This document shows positions 1-8,631 of a stretch of 64,000 nucleotides of DNA, in pieces. The stretch is from Streptomyces eurocidicus (GTDB taxonomy: Bacteria > Actinomycetota > Actinomycetes > Streptomycetales > Streptomycetaceae), in contig NZ_LGUI01000002.1 of NCBI RefSeq assembly GCF_002891295.1, forward strand, positions 372,001 to 436,000, written 5' to 3'. The notes below the pieces were generated by a model. The model made no database searches, was not told the DNA's origin, and worked only from the letters and a program-made list of their open reading frames with translations. Positions within the stretch are counted from its first letter, which is position 1. Every line of letters starts with the position of its first letter. Position numbers and translations under genes: made by a program.

Positions 1-605
1 CCGTGCGGGCCCGGGTGGGCACCGTGGCGGAACGGCTGGGGACGGCGGACCGGCGGGTCGCCGCGTCCGTCGCCTACCAGGGCATCGCGGGGCGGCTGCT
101 CTCCGTCGCCCTCGGCTCCGCCACCCTGACCGGGAGGGTCCCCGACCTCTCGTCCGGGCGGCTCGGCTGGCACCCCGGCCGGACGGCCCCGGAGGACCTG
201 TGGCTGCCCCGTCCCGAGGCGCTGCCGCCCTCGGACGACGTCGCGGCGCAGATCCGCGAACAGGTCCTGCACGGCCCCCTCGCCCTCCTGCACGCGGCCA
301 CCCGTGCGGTCGTCCCGGTCTCCGGCCGGCTGCTGTGGGGAAACGCCTCGTCCTCGCTGGCCGGTTCGCTGCGGGTGCTGCACGCGTGGTGCCTCGCACA
401 GGGCCGGCCGGAGGCGGCGGCCCGCGCGCTGGCCCTGGCCGAGGGGGTCCTGGACGACCCGGTGCTGCGCGGCACCGGCGCCCTGAGCGCCCGGGGCCCG
501 GGTGCCCCGTCCTTCGTCCGGACCACCTGCTGTCTGTACTACCGGGTGGCGCCGGGCGGCATGTGCGGCGACTGCGTGCTGCGGCACGCGCCCCGGGCCC
601 GCTGA
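1..605 (+). CDS. FhuF-like (2Fe-2S)-binding protein, 5' end missing
   Basis: The frame is open from the first base of the window, so the true start lies upstream; about 200 residues are visible. The C-terminus carries two adjacent cysteines (CCLYYRV) followed after ten residues by CGDC, the C-C-x10-C-x2-C arrangement of the FhuF C-terminal 2Fe-2S domain. FhuF-type proteins reduce ferric siderophores in the cytoplasm, releasing iron. That role is inferred from family only, since no siderophore transporter is visible here. The last 67 bases overlap the convergent PAS/LuxR gene. Confidence 0.8.
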   Translation, partial: VRARVGTVAERLGTADRRVAASVAYQGIAGRLLSVALGSATLTGRVPDLSSGRLGWHPGRTAPEDLWLPRPEALPPSDDVAAQIREQVLHGPLALLHAATRAVVPVSGRLLWGNASSSLAGSLRVLHAWCLAQGRPEAAARALALAEGVLDDPVLRGTGALSARGPGAPSFVRTTCCLYYRVAPGGMCGDCVLRHAPRAR

Positions 606-1231
606 GGAGCCGGCGCGGGCGGCCACTCGCGGGTGGAGAGGACGCCCAGCACATATGCCTTGGCCACGAGCGCCGTACGGTTCGGCACCCGCCAGCGCCG
701 GGTGAGCCTGGTCAAGTGGTAGTTGACGCCGTCGACCGTCAGGCCCACGGCCTTGCCGATGGCGGCGGTCGTGGCCCCGGCCGCGGCCAGCGCCAGGATG
801 TGCCCCTCCACGACGCTGACCTCCGCCGTGGGCTCGGCCTGGCGGGGCACGGTCTCGGACCGTACGCGCAGCACGGCCAGCAGCATCGGGCTGGCCGGGA
901 ACGCGTCGCCGACCGGGTCGACGAGCAGCTCGCCCTCCCGCTCGACCCCGTCCGTGCCCACCAGCCAGCGCACCTCGATCGGGTGCCGGGGCCGGCGGCC
1001 CAGCCGCAGCGCCTCGATGTGCCGGTCGAGCCGGCCGGGCGCCCGGGGCCGGAAGAGCTCGTGGAGGTTGCGGCCGCGCAGCCGGACGGGGGCCGTGCCC
1101 CACTCCGCGGCCATGGCCGGGTTGGCGACCGTGACCTCGCCGTCCGCCCGGCAGACCGCGATCGGGGTCGGGATCCGGTCGAGCAGCAGCAGGAAATGGT
1201 TGCGCCAGCTGATGAACTCTTCACTGCCCAC
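539..1231 (-). CDS. PAS domain / LuxR-type HTH transcriptional regulator
   Basis: A protein of about 230 residues. The N-terminal half looks like a PAS sensor fold (NHFLLLLDRIPTPIAV ... VTVANPAMAAEWG). The C-terminal half is a LuxR-type helix-turn-helix (AAAGATTAAIGKAVGLTVDGVNYHL). I chose the GTG at 1231 because GAGGGG lies about 11 bases upstream and the longer frame to 1594 reads as low-complexity, arginine- and proline-rich sequence unlike a protein. It is convergent with the FhuF-like gene and overlaps its last codons. Ligand and targets are unknown; control of the neighbouring iron gene is only a possibility. Confidence 0.8.
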   Translation of the reverse strand: MGSEEFISWRNHFLLLLDRIPTPIAVCRADGEVTVANPAMAAEWGTAPVRLRGRNLHELFRPRAPGRLDRHIEALRLGRRPRHPIEVRWLVGTDGVEREGELLVDPVGDAFPASPMLLAVLRVRSETVPRQAEPTAEVSVVEGHILALAAAGATTAAIGKAVGLTVDGVNYHLTRLTRRWRVPNRTALVAKAYVLGVLSTREWPPAPAPQRARGACRSTQSPHMPPGATR

Positions 1232-1474
1232 GCTCGTACCGGCCCCTCGCTCGTACCCGTGCCCGTCCAAGGGCCCGTCCAGTTGCTTGCCCGTCGGGCC
1301 GCGCGGGGGAGCGTCACGCCCCCAACCACTGCACAATCGTGCAGTTACGCGGACGATCGACGACGGCGGCGCGCGGAGCTGTCCGGGCTCCGCGCGCACC
1401 GGCTTGGCCAGGGCCCTTCGCTCCGTGAGCACGGACGGGCCGGGCGGGCGCGCCCTCGCCGCGGACCCCCGGAA

Positions 1475-1492
1475 GGGGCCCGGCCGGGCCCC
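1475..1492. terminator. Perfect GC palindrome, likely terminator
   Basis: An 18-base perfect palindrome (GGGGCCCGG and its mirror) sits 14 bases beyond the stop of the 1506-2072 gene, in that gene's direction of transcription. There is no U-run, as is usual for Streptomyces hairpin terminators. Confidence 0.5.
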
Positions 1493-1505
1493 GCCGGACA
1501 AGCCC

Positions 1506-2072
1506 TCAGAGCGCGAGCACGGCCGACTCCCGGGTGGCGTAGATGTCCCGGAGCCGGACCGACAGGGCCTCGTACGCGGCGTCGGCCCGGGCACCCAGGG
1601 CGCCGGGGTCGACCGGCTCGTCGCGCAGAACGCTCGCCGCGGCCATCGTCAGCGCCTTCTCCGCGGCGTCGGTCGGCGCCCGGACCTCGTCCGCCAGGAT
1701 GAAGCCGATCTGGGACCGCAGGGCGTCGAGAGCGGTGTCCGTCGCGGCGGACGCGTCCAGCATCGGTTGCCGGTAGGTCTCCGGTGGCTCCGCCGGGTCC
1801 TCCCGCAGGCGCGACCGGTAGTGCCGCCTCGCCGAGACGAAGGCGTGGAGGGAGGTCACGGCCTCCCGCAGCAGGGTGTTCACCTCGACGAGCTGGGTCA
1901 GCTCGAACGTCTCCCGGCGTTCGGCGACCGACTTGTACCGGTCGGCGGCCCTGGCCCGCGCCTCCCGCCGGGCCTGGGAACGGTTGTTGATGAAGCCCAT
2001 CGTCAGCACCGTGGTCTGGCCGATCAGGATCGACGCGACGGTCATGAACCATCCCCAGCCCCCCGAAACCAT
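1506..2072 (-). CDS. Hypothetical protein with one N-terminal membrane segment
   Basis: A 188-residue protein I cannot assign to a named family. Residues 5-27 (WGWFMTVASILIGQTTVLTMGF) form one hydrophobic segment, followed by a basic, coiled-coil-like helix (RSQARREARARAADRYKSVAERR). The rest is mostly helical and soluble, with alternating Ala, Leu, Arg and Glu. This looks like a membrane-anchored cytoplasmic helical protein. It stands alone, with the palindromic terminator at 1475-1492 just downstream and 240 bases without a gene upstream. Confidence 0.65.
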   Translation of the reverse strand: MVSGGWGWFMTVASILIGQTTVLTMGFINNRSQARREARARAADRYKSVAERRETFELTQLVEVNTLLREAVTSLHAFVSARRHYRSRLREDPAEPPETYRQPMLDASAATDTALDALRSQIGFILADEVRAPTDAAEKALTMAAASVLRDEPVDPGALGARADAAYEALSVRLRDIYATRESAVLAL

Positions 2073-2312
2073 GCCAGCAGTTTAGGTATCCGGCACGGAC
2101 CGGAGAAGCGTCGGCCGCGCCCCTCCGGGGCACTGCGGTCCGGCTCCGCGCCCGCCACGGCCCGGTGCGCGCCCCTGACACGCCACCATCACCGCCGGGC
2201 CGGATACGGGACGACCGCCGGCCTCGCACGCCCACCCGCGGGGAGTTTCCGGGGTCTGACGGCGGGTGACCTCCGGGGCGCCGGGCTCGCTGCCCGCCTG
2301 CCCGCCGTCGTC

Positions 2313-2528
2313 CTACTCGCCGTCGTCCAGGCGGAAACCCACCCTCAGCCCCACCTGGTAATGGCCGATCCGGCCGTCGACGAGGTGTCCTCTGATCTGT
2401 CCGACCTCGAACCAATCGAGGCAGCGCAAGGTCTGGGAGGCCCGCGCGATCCCGTTGCGGATGGCCTCGTCCACGCTGTTCGGGGACGAGCCGACGATCT
2501 CGGTCACGCGGTAGGTGTGGTCGGACAT
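2313..2528 (-). CDS. Dodecin family flavin-binding protein
   Basis: 71 residues, the usual dodecin length. The sequence follows the family pattern: start with HTYRVTEIVGSSPNSVDEAI, a central DWFEV containing the tryptophan that stacks on flavin, and HYQVGLRVGFRLDD at the end. Dodecins form hollow dodecamers that store or buffer flavins (FMN in many actinobacteria) in the cytoplasm. It precedes the SRPBCC-type genes on the opposite side of a 93-base gap, on the same strand, and may be part of a small stress-gene group. Confidence 0.9.
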   Translation of the reverse strand: MSDHTYRVTEIVGSSPNSVDEAIRNGIARASQTLRCLDWFEVGQIRGHLVDGRIGHYQVGLRVGFRLDDGE

Positions 2529-2621
2529 GCCTCTCCCTCGGTCGGGCCCCTGGGCGGAGCTCGCGGGCCCCGTCCCACCGTGCCCCAGGTCACCGCCGGG
2601 CGCGAGGCGAGAACCGCCGCC

Positions 2622-3080
2622 TCAGGCCGGGGGCCGCTCCTCCGCGCGGGCCTTCAGAGCGGCGTTGAGCGAGCGGAAGTCCGTCCTCGTGTCGCGGATC
2701 CTGCGGTCCAGGAGAGGGACGAGGAGGCCCCTGAAGATCTCGCTCTGGACGAGCCTGGTGCCTCCGGCCACGGGGGTGAGGAGGAAGCGGTGCACTCCGT
2801 CGAAGAGGCCCGGCACCGGGAGCCGGCCGAGCCAGCGGAGCTCCCGGCCCGGCTCGGCGGCCAGCACCCTGGGCCGGAACGTCATCGGGCGGCCGCGCGC
2901 GGGGAACATCCTCAGCGTGAGGGTCCGGCCGGTGGCCACCCTTCCTTCGGCCTCCCGGATGAAGGGGTTCCAATCGGGGTAGCGACGCAGGTCGGTGAGG
3001 ACCGACCAGACCTCCATGGGCTCCGCCCGGATCTCGGTCTCCTCGGAAATCTCGCGCATGCGCGCACCGTATCGCCGCAC
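2622..3080 (-). CDS. SRPBCC (START-like) domain protein
   Basis: Up to 152 residues, the usual length for a single SRPBCC/polyketide cyclase-like fold. The pattern [21 protein letters not shown] ... YPDWNPFI is typical of the N-terminal strand and helix, and the C-terminal amphipathic helix ([20 protein letters not shown]) closes the fold. Such proteins bind hydrophobic ligands; the ligand is unknown. The GTG at 3080 overlaps the stop of the upstream gene by one base (TAGTG), which favours translational coupling. An ATG at 3059 (MREISEE) is an alternative start and matches where family similarity begins. Confidence 0.75.
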   Translation of the reverse strand: MRRYGARMREISEETEIRAEPMEVWSVLTDLRRYPDWNPFIREAEGRVATGRTLTLRMFPARGRPMTFRPRVLAAEPGRELRWLGRLPVPGLFDGVHRFLLTPVAGGTRLVQSEIFRGLLVPLLDRRIRDTRTDFRSLNAALKARAEERPPA

Positions 3081-3466
3081 TAGGGCCGGTGCGGTGGACC
3101 CACCTCGAACGTGTCGGCCACGGGGACCGGCGGTTCCGCGGCCGGGGCGAGGCCGCCGGCAAGGTCGCGCTCACCGCCCGGGGCGGGCCGGACCGCCGTG
3201 CCCGCGGAGTACACCGCGAGGAGCCTGCCCCCGTCGTCGACCACGGGAATGGCCTTCGGGATGACGCTGCCCCCGCCGGTCAGCCTCAGGACGAGCACGC
3301 CGTCCCGGTGCTCCAGCAGGAGCCTTCCGGACTCCTCGGGCACCGCCGCGCCCTCCGGCGCACCGCCTGCCGTGACATCGGCCGTGACATCGGCCGTGAC
3401 ACCGGTCGTGACACCAGCCGTGCCGCCGGGCACGCCGTCCGTCGCGCCGCCCTCAGGGTCCGTCAT
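3080..3466 (-). CDS. Hypothetical protein with VTAD tetrapeptide repeats
   Basis: About 128 residues. I chose the ATG at 3466 because AGGAGG lies 8 bases upstream. The N-terminal third is low complexity and includes four imperfect VTAD/VTTG units encoded by a 12-base tandem repeat (3372-3419). The middle ([19 protein letters not shown]) could form beta strands. No family is recognised. It is coupled by a one-base overlap to the SRPBCC gene. Codon use and the strong ribosome site support a real gene, but it is weaker than its neighbours. Confidence 0.55.
   Translation of the reverse strand: MTDPEGGATDGVPGGTAGVTTGVTADVTADVTAGGAPEGAAVPEESGRLLLEHRDGVLVLRLTGGGSVIPKAIPVVDDGGRLLAVYSAGTAVRPAPGGERDLAGGLAPAAEPPVPVADTFEVGPPHRP
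3372..3419. repeat. Four-unit 12-bp tandem repeat inside a coding region
   Basis: Four units of 12 bases starting gtgacatcggcc; two are identical and two differ at two or three positions. On the minus strand they read in frame as VTAD-type tetrapeptides near the N-terminus of the 3080-3466 product. A multiple of three keeps the frame open, so copy number could vary without breaking the gene. Confidence 0.85.
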
Positions 3467-3606
3467 GCCGCACGCCTCCTCGCTGCCGGGCAGCCGCAGG
3501 CTACCCACGGCACCCGGCCACGACACCCCTGCCTCCCGGGCGCCGCCGTGTCATCTCGCGGCACCCGGCGGCCCCATGGTGCCCACGGTGCCCCGCGCGA
3601 CCGCCG

Positions 3607-4092
3607 TCACGGCACCACCGTCACCGGCCAGCGCCCCGCCTTCACCAGCCGCACCGCCACCGAGCCGATGATGCGGTGCCCCGCCCGCTCCGAGGCGCCG
3701 ACGACCACCGCGTCCGCCTTCAGTTCGTCGGACGCCCGGACCAGGCCCGCGTAGGGGTCGCCGCGGAAGGTGTGGAACTCCCAGCGCACCGCGAAGATGC
3801 CCCGCAGCCGCTCCGTCGTGGCCCGGATCTCCGCCAGCAGCTCCTCGGCGACCTCCTCAGTCGCCTCCACGACGGGCGCGCCCAGGGCGGCGCCGCCGGC
3901 CAGCACCGGCTGGACGTACACCACGGCCAGCAGGGCGTTCTGACGCCGGGCCAGACCGGCCGCGTAGGCGGCGGCGCGCCAGGAGGTGTCCGAGCCGTCG
4001 ACACCGGTGACGATCACTTTCGGGCCGTCGGTGCCCCGCTCGAAGCCCGTCGGCAGGCCGTCGTTCTTTCCCCGGTCCGTTTCCTCGTTCAC
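3607..4092 (-). CDS. Universal stress protein (UspA family)
   Basis: 161 residues with a single Usp domain. The N-terminal strand is KVIVTGVDGSDTSWRAAAYA and the C-terminal nucleotide-binding signature is VVVGASERAGHRIIGSVAVRLV, the ATP-binding type (G-x2-G-x9-G-S). The GTG start at 4092 overlaps the egtD stop as GTGA, so this gene is the fifth member of the ergothioneine operon by arrangement. An ergothioneine operon ending in a stress protein makes sense for redox or dormancy stress, but a direct role in the pathway is not implied by the sequence. Confidence 0.9.
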   Translation of the reverse strand: MNEETDRGKNDGLPTGFERGTDGPKVIVTGVDGSDTSWRAAAYAAGLARRQNALLAVVYVQPVLAGGAALGAPVVEATEEVAEELLAEIRATTERLRGIFAVRWEFHTFRGDPYAGLVRASDELKADAVVVGASERAGHRIIGSVAVRLVKAGRWPVTVVP

Positions 4093-5063
4093 ACGGGCAG
4101 GCTAACCGGCACGGACAGGGACAGCGCGAAGCGCCCCGCCTCGTCCGTCCACCACCGGCTCAGCTCGAAGCCGGCCGCCGCCAGTTCCGCCCGCACCCCC
4201 TCCCGGCGGAACTTCGCCGAGATCTCCGTGCGCAGCTCCTCGCCCGCCGCGAAGTGCACCGCCAGGTCGAGGGCGGGAACCTTCGCGACGAGGGCGGTAC
4301 GGGCCCGCAGCCGCATCTCGATCCACTCTCGTTCCGTGTCCCAGAGGGCGACGTGGTCGAAGTCGGCCGGGTCGAAGTCGGCCTCCAGCTCACGGTTGAT
4401 CACGGCCAGCACGTTCTTGTTGAAGGCGGCGGTGACCCCCGCCGCGTCGTCGTAGGCGGCGACGAGCGTCCGCTCGTCCTTGACCAGGTCGGTGCCCAGC
4501 AGCAGGGCGTCGCCCGGGGCCAGCTCGGCGCGGACGGCGGCGAGGAAGACCGCCCGCTCGGCGGGGCGCAGATTGCCGATGGTGCCCCCGAGGAAGGCGA
4601 GCAGCCGCGGCCCGGGCGTGCCGGGCAGCGTCAGCCCGTACTGGAAGTCGGCGACGAGCGCGTGCACGGTCAGCGCCGGGTGCTCGGCCAGCAGCGTCCG
4701 GGCGGCCCCGGTCAGGGCGCTCTCGCTGACGTCGACCGGGACGTAGTGGTCCAGGGCGGTCAGCGCGCCGATCAGGTGCCGGGTCTTGTCGGACGAGCCG
4801 GAGCCCAGCTCCACGAGCGTACGGGCGCCGGTGGCCGCGGCGATCTCACCGGCGCGGGCCACCAGGATCTCCCGCTCGGCCCGCGTCGGGTAGTACTCCG
4901 GCAGCAGGGTGATCTCGTCGAACAGCTCGCTGCCCCGGGCGTCGTAGAACCACTTCGGGGGGAGCTCCTTGGGCGAGCGGGTCAGCCCGGTGGCGACGTC
5001 CGCGCGCAGCGCGGCGGCGGTCGCGTCGAGGGGAAGGGTGCGGGTCAGGGCGAACGGGCTCAC
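4089..5063 (-). CDS. egtD: L-histidine N-alpha-methyltransferase EgtD
   Basis: 324 residues, near the 321 of mycobacterial EgtD. It makes hercynine (trimethylhistidine) from histidine and three SAM, the first ergothioneine intermediate. Visible signatures are PPKWFYDARGSELFDEIT and YYPTRAEREIL near the N-terminus, the SAM-binding VELGSGSSDKTRHL, and LLAFLGGTIGNL. The GTG at 5063 overlaps the egtC stop (GTGA), which fixes the start; the longer open frame upstream is the shadow of egtC and egtB. The product feeds EgtB encoded two genes upstream. Confidence 0.95.
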   Translation of the reverse strand: MSPFALTRTLPLDATAAALRADVATGLTRSPKELPPKWFYDARGSELFDEITLLPEYYPTRAEREILVARAGEIAAATGARTLVELGSGSSDKTRHLIGALTALDHYVPVDVSESALTGAARTLLAEHPALTVHALVADFQYGLTLPGTPGPRLLAFLGGTIGNLRPAERAVFLAAVRAELAPGDALLLGTDLVKDERTLVAAYDDAAGVTAAFNKNVLAVINRELEADFDPADFDHVALWDTEREWIEMRLRARTALVAKVPALDLAVHFAAGEELRTEISAKFRREGVRAELAAAGFELSRWWTDEAGRFALSLSVPVSLPV

Positions 5064-5839
5064 GAAACGGGCTCCTTGAGCGAAGGAAGCGAGGAGAGCG
5101 GGGAGAGCGGGACGACGGCGAGCTCGGTGCGGGTGGCGGTGAGCAGCGTCCGGTCCGGTGCCTCCGTCCAGCGCGGATCGTCGTCGTAGGGCTCGGACGC
5201 GACGGCCGTCCGGCCGTCCGCCACCAGGTACCAGAGGCTGTCGCCCCACGCGGTCGCGATGATCGAGGCGCCGTCGGTGAGCAGCAGGTTGAGCCGCGAG
5301 CCGGGCGCGGCCGAGGCCAGTGCCGCGACGGTGGCCGCGAGCGCCCGGCCCGCCGGCTCGCCGCCGCGCAGCCGCCGCTCCACCAGCGCCCAGACGAACG
5401 CGGAGTCGCACCGCGCGGCCAGCCGCAGCAGGTCGGCGCGCGGCAGCAGCGCGGTGAGCGGGGCGACGGAGTCCGGCCAGCCGGTCAGCGCTCCGTTGTG
5501 GCTGAAGAGCCACGGCCCGCCCGCGAACGGGGCCGCCGCAGCCTCGCCATCGGCACTCGCCTCGGTGGCGTCCCGCACCGCCGCGAGCAGCGCCCCGGTG
5601 CGGACGACGCGCGCGAGGTCGGCGAAGGACGGGTCGGCCCAGATGGGCCCGGCCCGCCGGTAGCGGGCCGGGACGGGGTCCTCCGGGGCGTACCAGCCGA
5701 CCCCGAAACCGTCGGCGTTGACCGTGCCGTGGCGCTGCCGGCGCGGCGCCCACGACTGGCGGAACAGCGCGTGCGGTGGCTCCACCACGGTGGCGCCGAG
5801 GGGCTCCGGGTGCCCCAGCACCGCGAGGTGGCGGCACAT
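5060..5839 (-). CDS. egtC: Ergothioneine biosynthesis amidohydrolase EgtC
   Basis: 259 residues, class II glutamine amidotransferase fold. After removal of Met1 the N-terminal Cys2 (MCRHLAVLG) is the Ntn nucleophile; the typical HNGALTGWP loop and DSAFVWALVE are present. EgtC removes the gamma-glutamyl group from the hercynyl gamma-glutamyl-cysteine sulfoxide produced by EgtB. The ATG overlaps the egtB stop by one base (TGATG), and the stop overlaps the egtD start. Length and motifs match the family. Confidence 0.95.
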   Translation of the reverse strand: MCRHLAVLGHPEPLGATVVEPPHALFRQSWAPRRQRHGTVNADGFGVGWYAPEDPVPARYRRAGPIWADPSFADLARVVRTGALLAAVRDATEASADGEAAAAPFAGGPWLFSHNGALTGWPDSVAPLTALLPRADLLRLAARCDSAFVWALVERRLRGGEPAGRALAATVAALASAAPGSRLNLLLTDGASIIATAWGDSLWYLVADGRTAVASEPYDDDPRWTEAPDRTLLTATRTELAVVPLSPLSSLPSLKEPVS

Positions 5840-7170
5840 CAGGACGGCTCCGCGTCGCGCGCCGTGCGGAAGCCGGCGAAGATCTGCCGGCGGACCGGCA
5901 GGTCCCAGTTGCGGAACGTCCCCCGGCAGGCCACCGGGTCCACGGCGAAGGAACCGCCGCGCAGCACCTTGTGGGCCTCGCCGAAGAACACCTCCGAGTA
6001 CTCCCGGTAGGGAAAGGCCCGGAAGCCCGGGTAGGGCAGGAAGTCGCTGGACGTCCACTCCCACACGTCGCCGATCAGCTGGCGCACCCCCAGCGGGGAG
6101 GCGCCGGCGGCGTACGCCCCCACCGGTGCGGGCCGCAGGTGCCGCTGGCCGAGGTTGGCGAGGCCGGGCGCGGGGTCCGCGTCGCCCCACGGATAGCGCC
6201 GGGAGCGGCCGGAGCCGGGGTCGTGGCGGGCCGCCTTCTCCCACTCCGCCTCGGTGGGCAGCCGGCGCCCCGCCCACGCCGCGTACGCCGCCGCCTCGTA
6301 CCAGCTCACGTGCAGCACCGGCTCATCCAGGGGCACGGGCTCCTCGACGCCGAACCGCCGCCGGACCCACCCCGTCCCCTCCCGCCGCCAGAACAGCGGC
6401 GCGGCGAGGCCGTGGCGGCGCACCTGCTCCAGGCCGGCCGGGAGCCACCAGCGGTCGTCGGCGTAGCCGCCGTCCTCGATGAAGCGCAGGTACGCGCCGT
6501 TGCTGACCGGCAGCGTGTCGAGGAAGTAGGCGGGCACGAAGCGGGTGTGCGCGGGCCGTTCGTTGTCCAGCGCCCAGGGCTCGGCCGAGGTGCCCATCGT
6601 GAACGGCCCGCCCTCGACGCGGACCTCCGCGGGGAGCGAGGCGGTGTCCGGCGCGGCCATCGGCGGCTCCGGCGCGGACAGCACCGCGGGGCCCCGGCGC
6701 AGCTGATGGGTGATCAGCATGGTCTCGTCGTGCTGCTGCTCGTGCTGGGCGATCATGCCGAAGGCGAACCCCGCCGCCAGCAGCGGCGTCCCGGACAGCG
6801 GCACTCTCTCCAGGACGTCCAGGACCCGGTCCCGTACGTCCGCCACATAGCCCCGCGCCTCCGCGGGAGCCAGCAGCGGCAGCCGGGGGCGCTCGGCGCG
6901 CGGGTGCTCGAACGCGTCGTAGACGGAATCGATCTCGGGCCGCAGCGCCTCGCGCCCGCCCACGGCGCGCAGCAGCCACTGCTCCTCCTGATTGCCGATG
7001 TGCGCGAGGTCCCAGACCAGCGGTGACATCAGGGGGGAGTGCTGGGCGGTCAGCTCGGGCCCGTCCACACAGCCGGTGAGCGAGTGGGTGCGCGCACGGG
7101 CGGTACGGAGGGCTTCCGCGGCCCGCCGCCGGAGGGCCGCGGGGTCGGGCTCGGGCTCGGGGACGGTCAT
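5839..7170 (-). CDS. egtB: Ergothioneine sulfoxide synthase EgtB
   Basis: 443 residues with a DinB-like N-terminal domain and a C-terminal FGE-sulfatase domain. The iron ligands are visible: His in LVWDLAHIGNQEEQW and the HxxxH pair in MIAQHEQQHDETMLI. The C-terminal half has the formylglycine-enzyme-like fold (RLPTEAEWEKAAR, GDVWEWTSSDF, VLRGGSFA). It forms the C-S bond between hercynine and gamma-glutamylcysteine with oxygen. The ATG at 7170 overlaps the egtA stop (ATGA), which fixes the start; frame upstream of it is the shadow of egtA. Confidence 0.95.
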   Translation of the reverse strand: MTVPEPEPDPAALRRRAAEALRTARARTHSLTGCVDGPELTAQHSPLMSPLVWDLAHIGNQEEQWLLRAVGGREALRPEIDSVYDAFEHPRAERPRLPLLAPAEARGYVADVRDRVLDVLERVPLSGTPLLAAGFAFGMIAQHEQQHDETMLITHQLRRGPAVLSAPEPPMAAPDTASLPAEVRVEGGPFTMGTSAEPWALDNERPAHTRFVPAYFLDTLPVSNGAYLRFIEDGGYADDRWWLPAGLEQVRRHGLAAPLFWRREGTGWVRRRFGVEEPVPLDEPVLHVSWYEAAAYAAWAGRRLPTEAEWEKAARHDPGSGRSRRYPWGDADPAPGLANLGQRHLRPAPVGAYAAGASPLGVRQLIGDVWEWTSSDFLPYPGFRAFPYREYSEVFFGEAHKVLRGGSFAVDPVACRGTFRNWDLPVRRQIFAGFRTARDAEPS

Positions 7171-8462
7171 ACGGGGCGCTCCTTGCCGAGGCGCTGCTTG
7201 CCGAGGATGTGGTCCAGGAGGTCGTCGGCGGGGCACCGGGCGCGGTCGACGTAGCGGGCGGTGAAGTCGTCGACGGCGGCCAGGACGCGGGGCGGCACCT
7301 CCATCCGGGACAGCGCCTCCCGGGCGGCGGCGAAGCAGCCGACCGCCGCGGTGTGCAGCTCCGGGTCGGACAGGCCGTGCCGGGCGGCGTTCCGCCACAG
7401 CGGGTTGTCCGGCGGGGGCTGCGCGCCCGCGGTGTCCGCGAGGGCCTTCACCGCGCGGTAGGCCGTCTCGGACGCCACGGGGTCGTCGAACAGCGCGGCC
7501 GTCACGGCGAGCGGCACCAGCCAGCCGTCCTCCCCGGGCTGTGCGTCGATCATGCGCAGCTCCAGGTGGCCGCGCGGGCGCACGGGCGGGAACAGCGTGG
7601 TCAGGTGGTAGGCCACATCGTCCGCGGTGGGCCGCCGGGGCCGCCCGGTGCGCGCCCAGCGGCGCAGGTCCAGGCCCTCCGGGGCGTCCCACGGCCGGTC
7701 GCCGGACTGCACGCACATCACCGGCGCGTCCAGGACGTACCCCGCCCAGGCCGCCCGGAGGTCGGGGAGCTCCGGCGGGGCCAGGGCGCGCCCGGGGTCC
7801 ACAGCGGTGTAGGCGGCCTGCCGGGTGGAGCGCCAGCCGGTCGGGCGGCCCAGGTGCAGCGGGGAATTGGCGAACGCGGCGACCAGGACCGCGCCCAGCA
7901 GGTGCGCGAGCCGCCAACGCCGCCCGAAGCCGAGCGGGCCGGGCTCCTCGAACCCGGCATCGACGCACACCTGGACGGACGCCGTGCGGCACATGATGGT
8001 GCGCCCCGCGCCGTTGCGCCGGTCGTAGAAGGCTTCCATGGCCTCGTAGCGGGGGGTCCGCAGGACGCGCCGCGGTGGGTGCCAGGGGTCCTGGCCGTAG
8101 CCGGCGAGGACCAGCCCGAGGTCGCGGAGCGCGGGGCGGGCGGCGTCGAGATCGGCGGAGACCTCCGCCGCGCAGGCGGCGAGGGAGGGCGCGGGCCGGG
8201 AGCTGAACTCCAGCTGGCCGCCCGGCTCGACAGTGATCAGGGACCGCAGCGGCAGGTCACGCAGGCGGTCGGCGGCCGCCGCCAGAACGGGCGGGGGGAC
8301 CGGGCGGGCGGGATCGTGCAGATCGTGGACGAGCCATTCCAGCTCCACGCCGAGGAGCCTGGGCGGGCCCGTCTTGAAACAGATGCCGCGCACGAGCGCG
8401 TTCACCTCCGCCTCGTCCACGAACGCGGCGGGGCCCGCGCTGCCGGACTCGGTGTCCGCCAT
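7167..8462 (-). CDS. egtA: Glutamate-cysteine ligase EgtA
   Basis: 431 residues of the actinobacterial GCS2-like ligase type that supplies gamma-glutamylcysteine to EgtB. Features seen are GVELEWLVHDL near the N-terminus, VEPGGQLEFSS (substrate and metal loop), and RGHLELRMIDAQP near residue 310. GGGAGG-like sequence about 9 bases before the ATG supports the start. It is the first gene of the egtABCD-usp operon. The promoter must lie in the 168-base divergent gap shared with the P450 gene, where a 7-bp inverted repeat is found at 8491-8511. Confidence 0.93.
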   Translation of the reverse strand: MADTESGSAGPAAFVDEAEVNALVRGICFKTGPPRLLGVELEWLVHDLHDPARPVPPPVLAAAADRLRDLPLRSLITVEPGGQLEFSSRPAPSLAACAAEVSADLDAARPALRDLGLVLAGYGQDPWHPPRRVLRTPRYEAMEAFYDRRNGAGRTIMCRTASVQVCVDAGFEEPGPLGFGRRWRLAHLLGAVLVAAFANSPLHLGRPTGWRSTRQAAYTAVDPGRALAPPELPDLRAAWAGYVLDAPVMCVQSGDRPWDAPEGLDLRRWARTGRPRRPTADDVAYHLTTLFPPVRPRGHLELRMIDAQPGEDGWLVPLAVTAALFDDPVASETAYRAVKALADTAGAQPPPDNPLWRNAARHGLSDPELHTAAVGCFAAAREALSRMEVPPRVLAAVDDFTARYVDRARCPADDLLDHILGKQRLGKERPV

Positions 8463-8490
8463 GGTCCGTACCTCCCGTCCATCGCCGCCG

Positions 8491-8511
8491 GCGGAACCTC
8501 ACCGGTTCCGC
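8491..8511. promoter_or_regulatory. Inverted repeat in egtA / P450 divergent promoter region
   Basis: GCGGAAC and GTTCCGC, a perfect 7-bp inverted repeat with a 7-base loop, 28 bases upstream of the egtA start. Either an operator for the egt operon or a leader hairpin. No regulator gene is adjacent. Confidence 0.35.
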
Positions 8512-8631
8512 TGAACACCACGGGTGGAGCCGGGCCTCAGGCTTCCCTGGCGCTCAACCGGCCTCAAGGGCACCTCGTCATTGTGACCAGCCCTTGACCC
8601 GCACGCCAGAGGAGGGCGTACGGTCGCGAAA

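Noticed and set aside
723..3083. A 786-codon plus-strand frame
   Set aside because: It runs antisense through the LuxR, 188-residue, dodecin and SRPBCC genes and crosses their intergenic gaps; composition is not protein-like.
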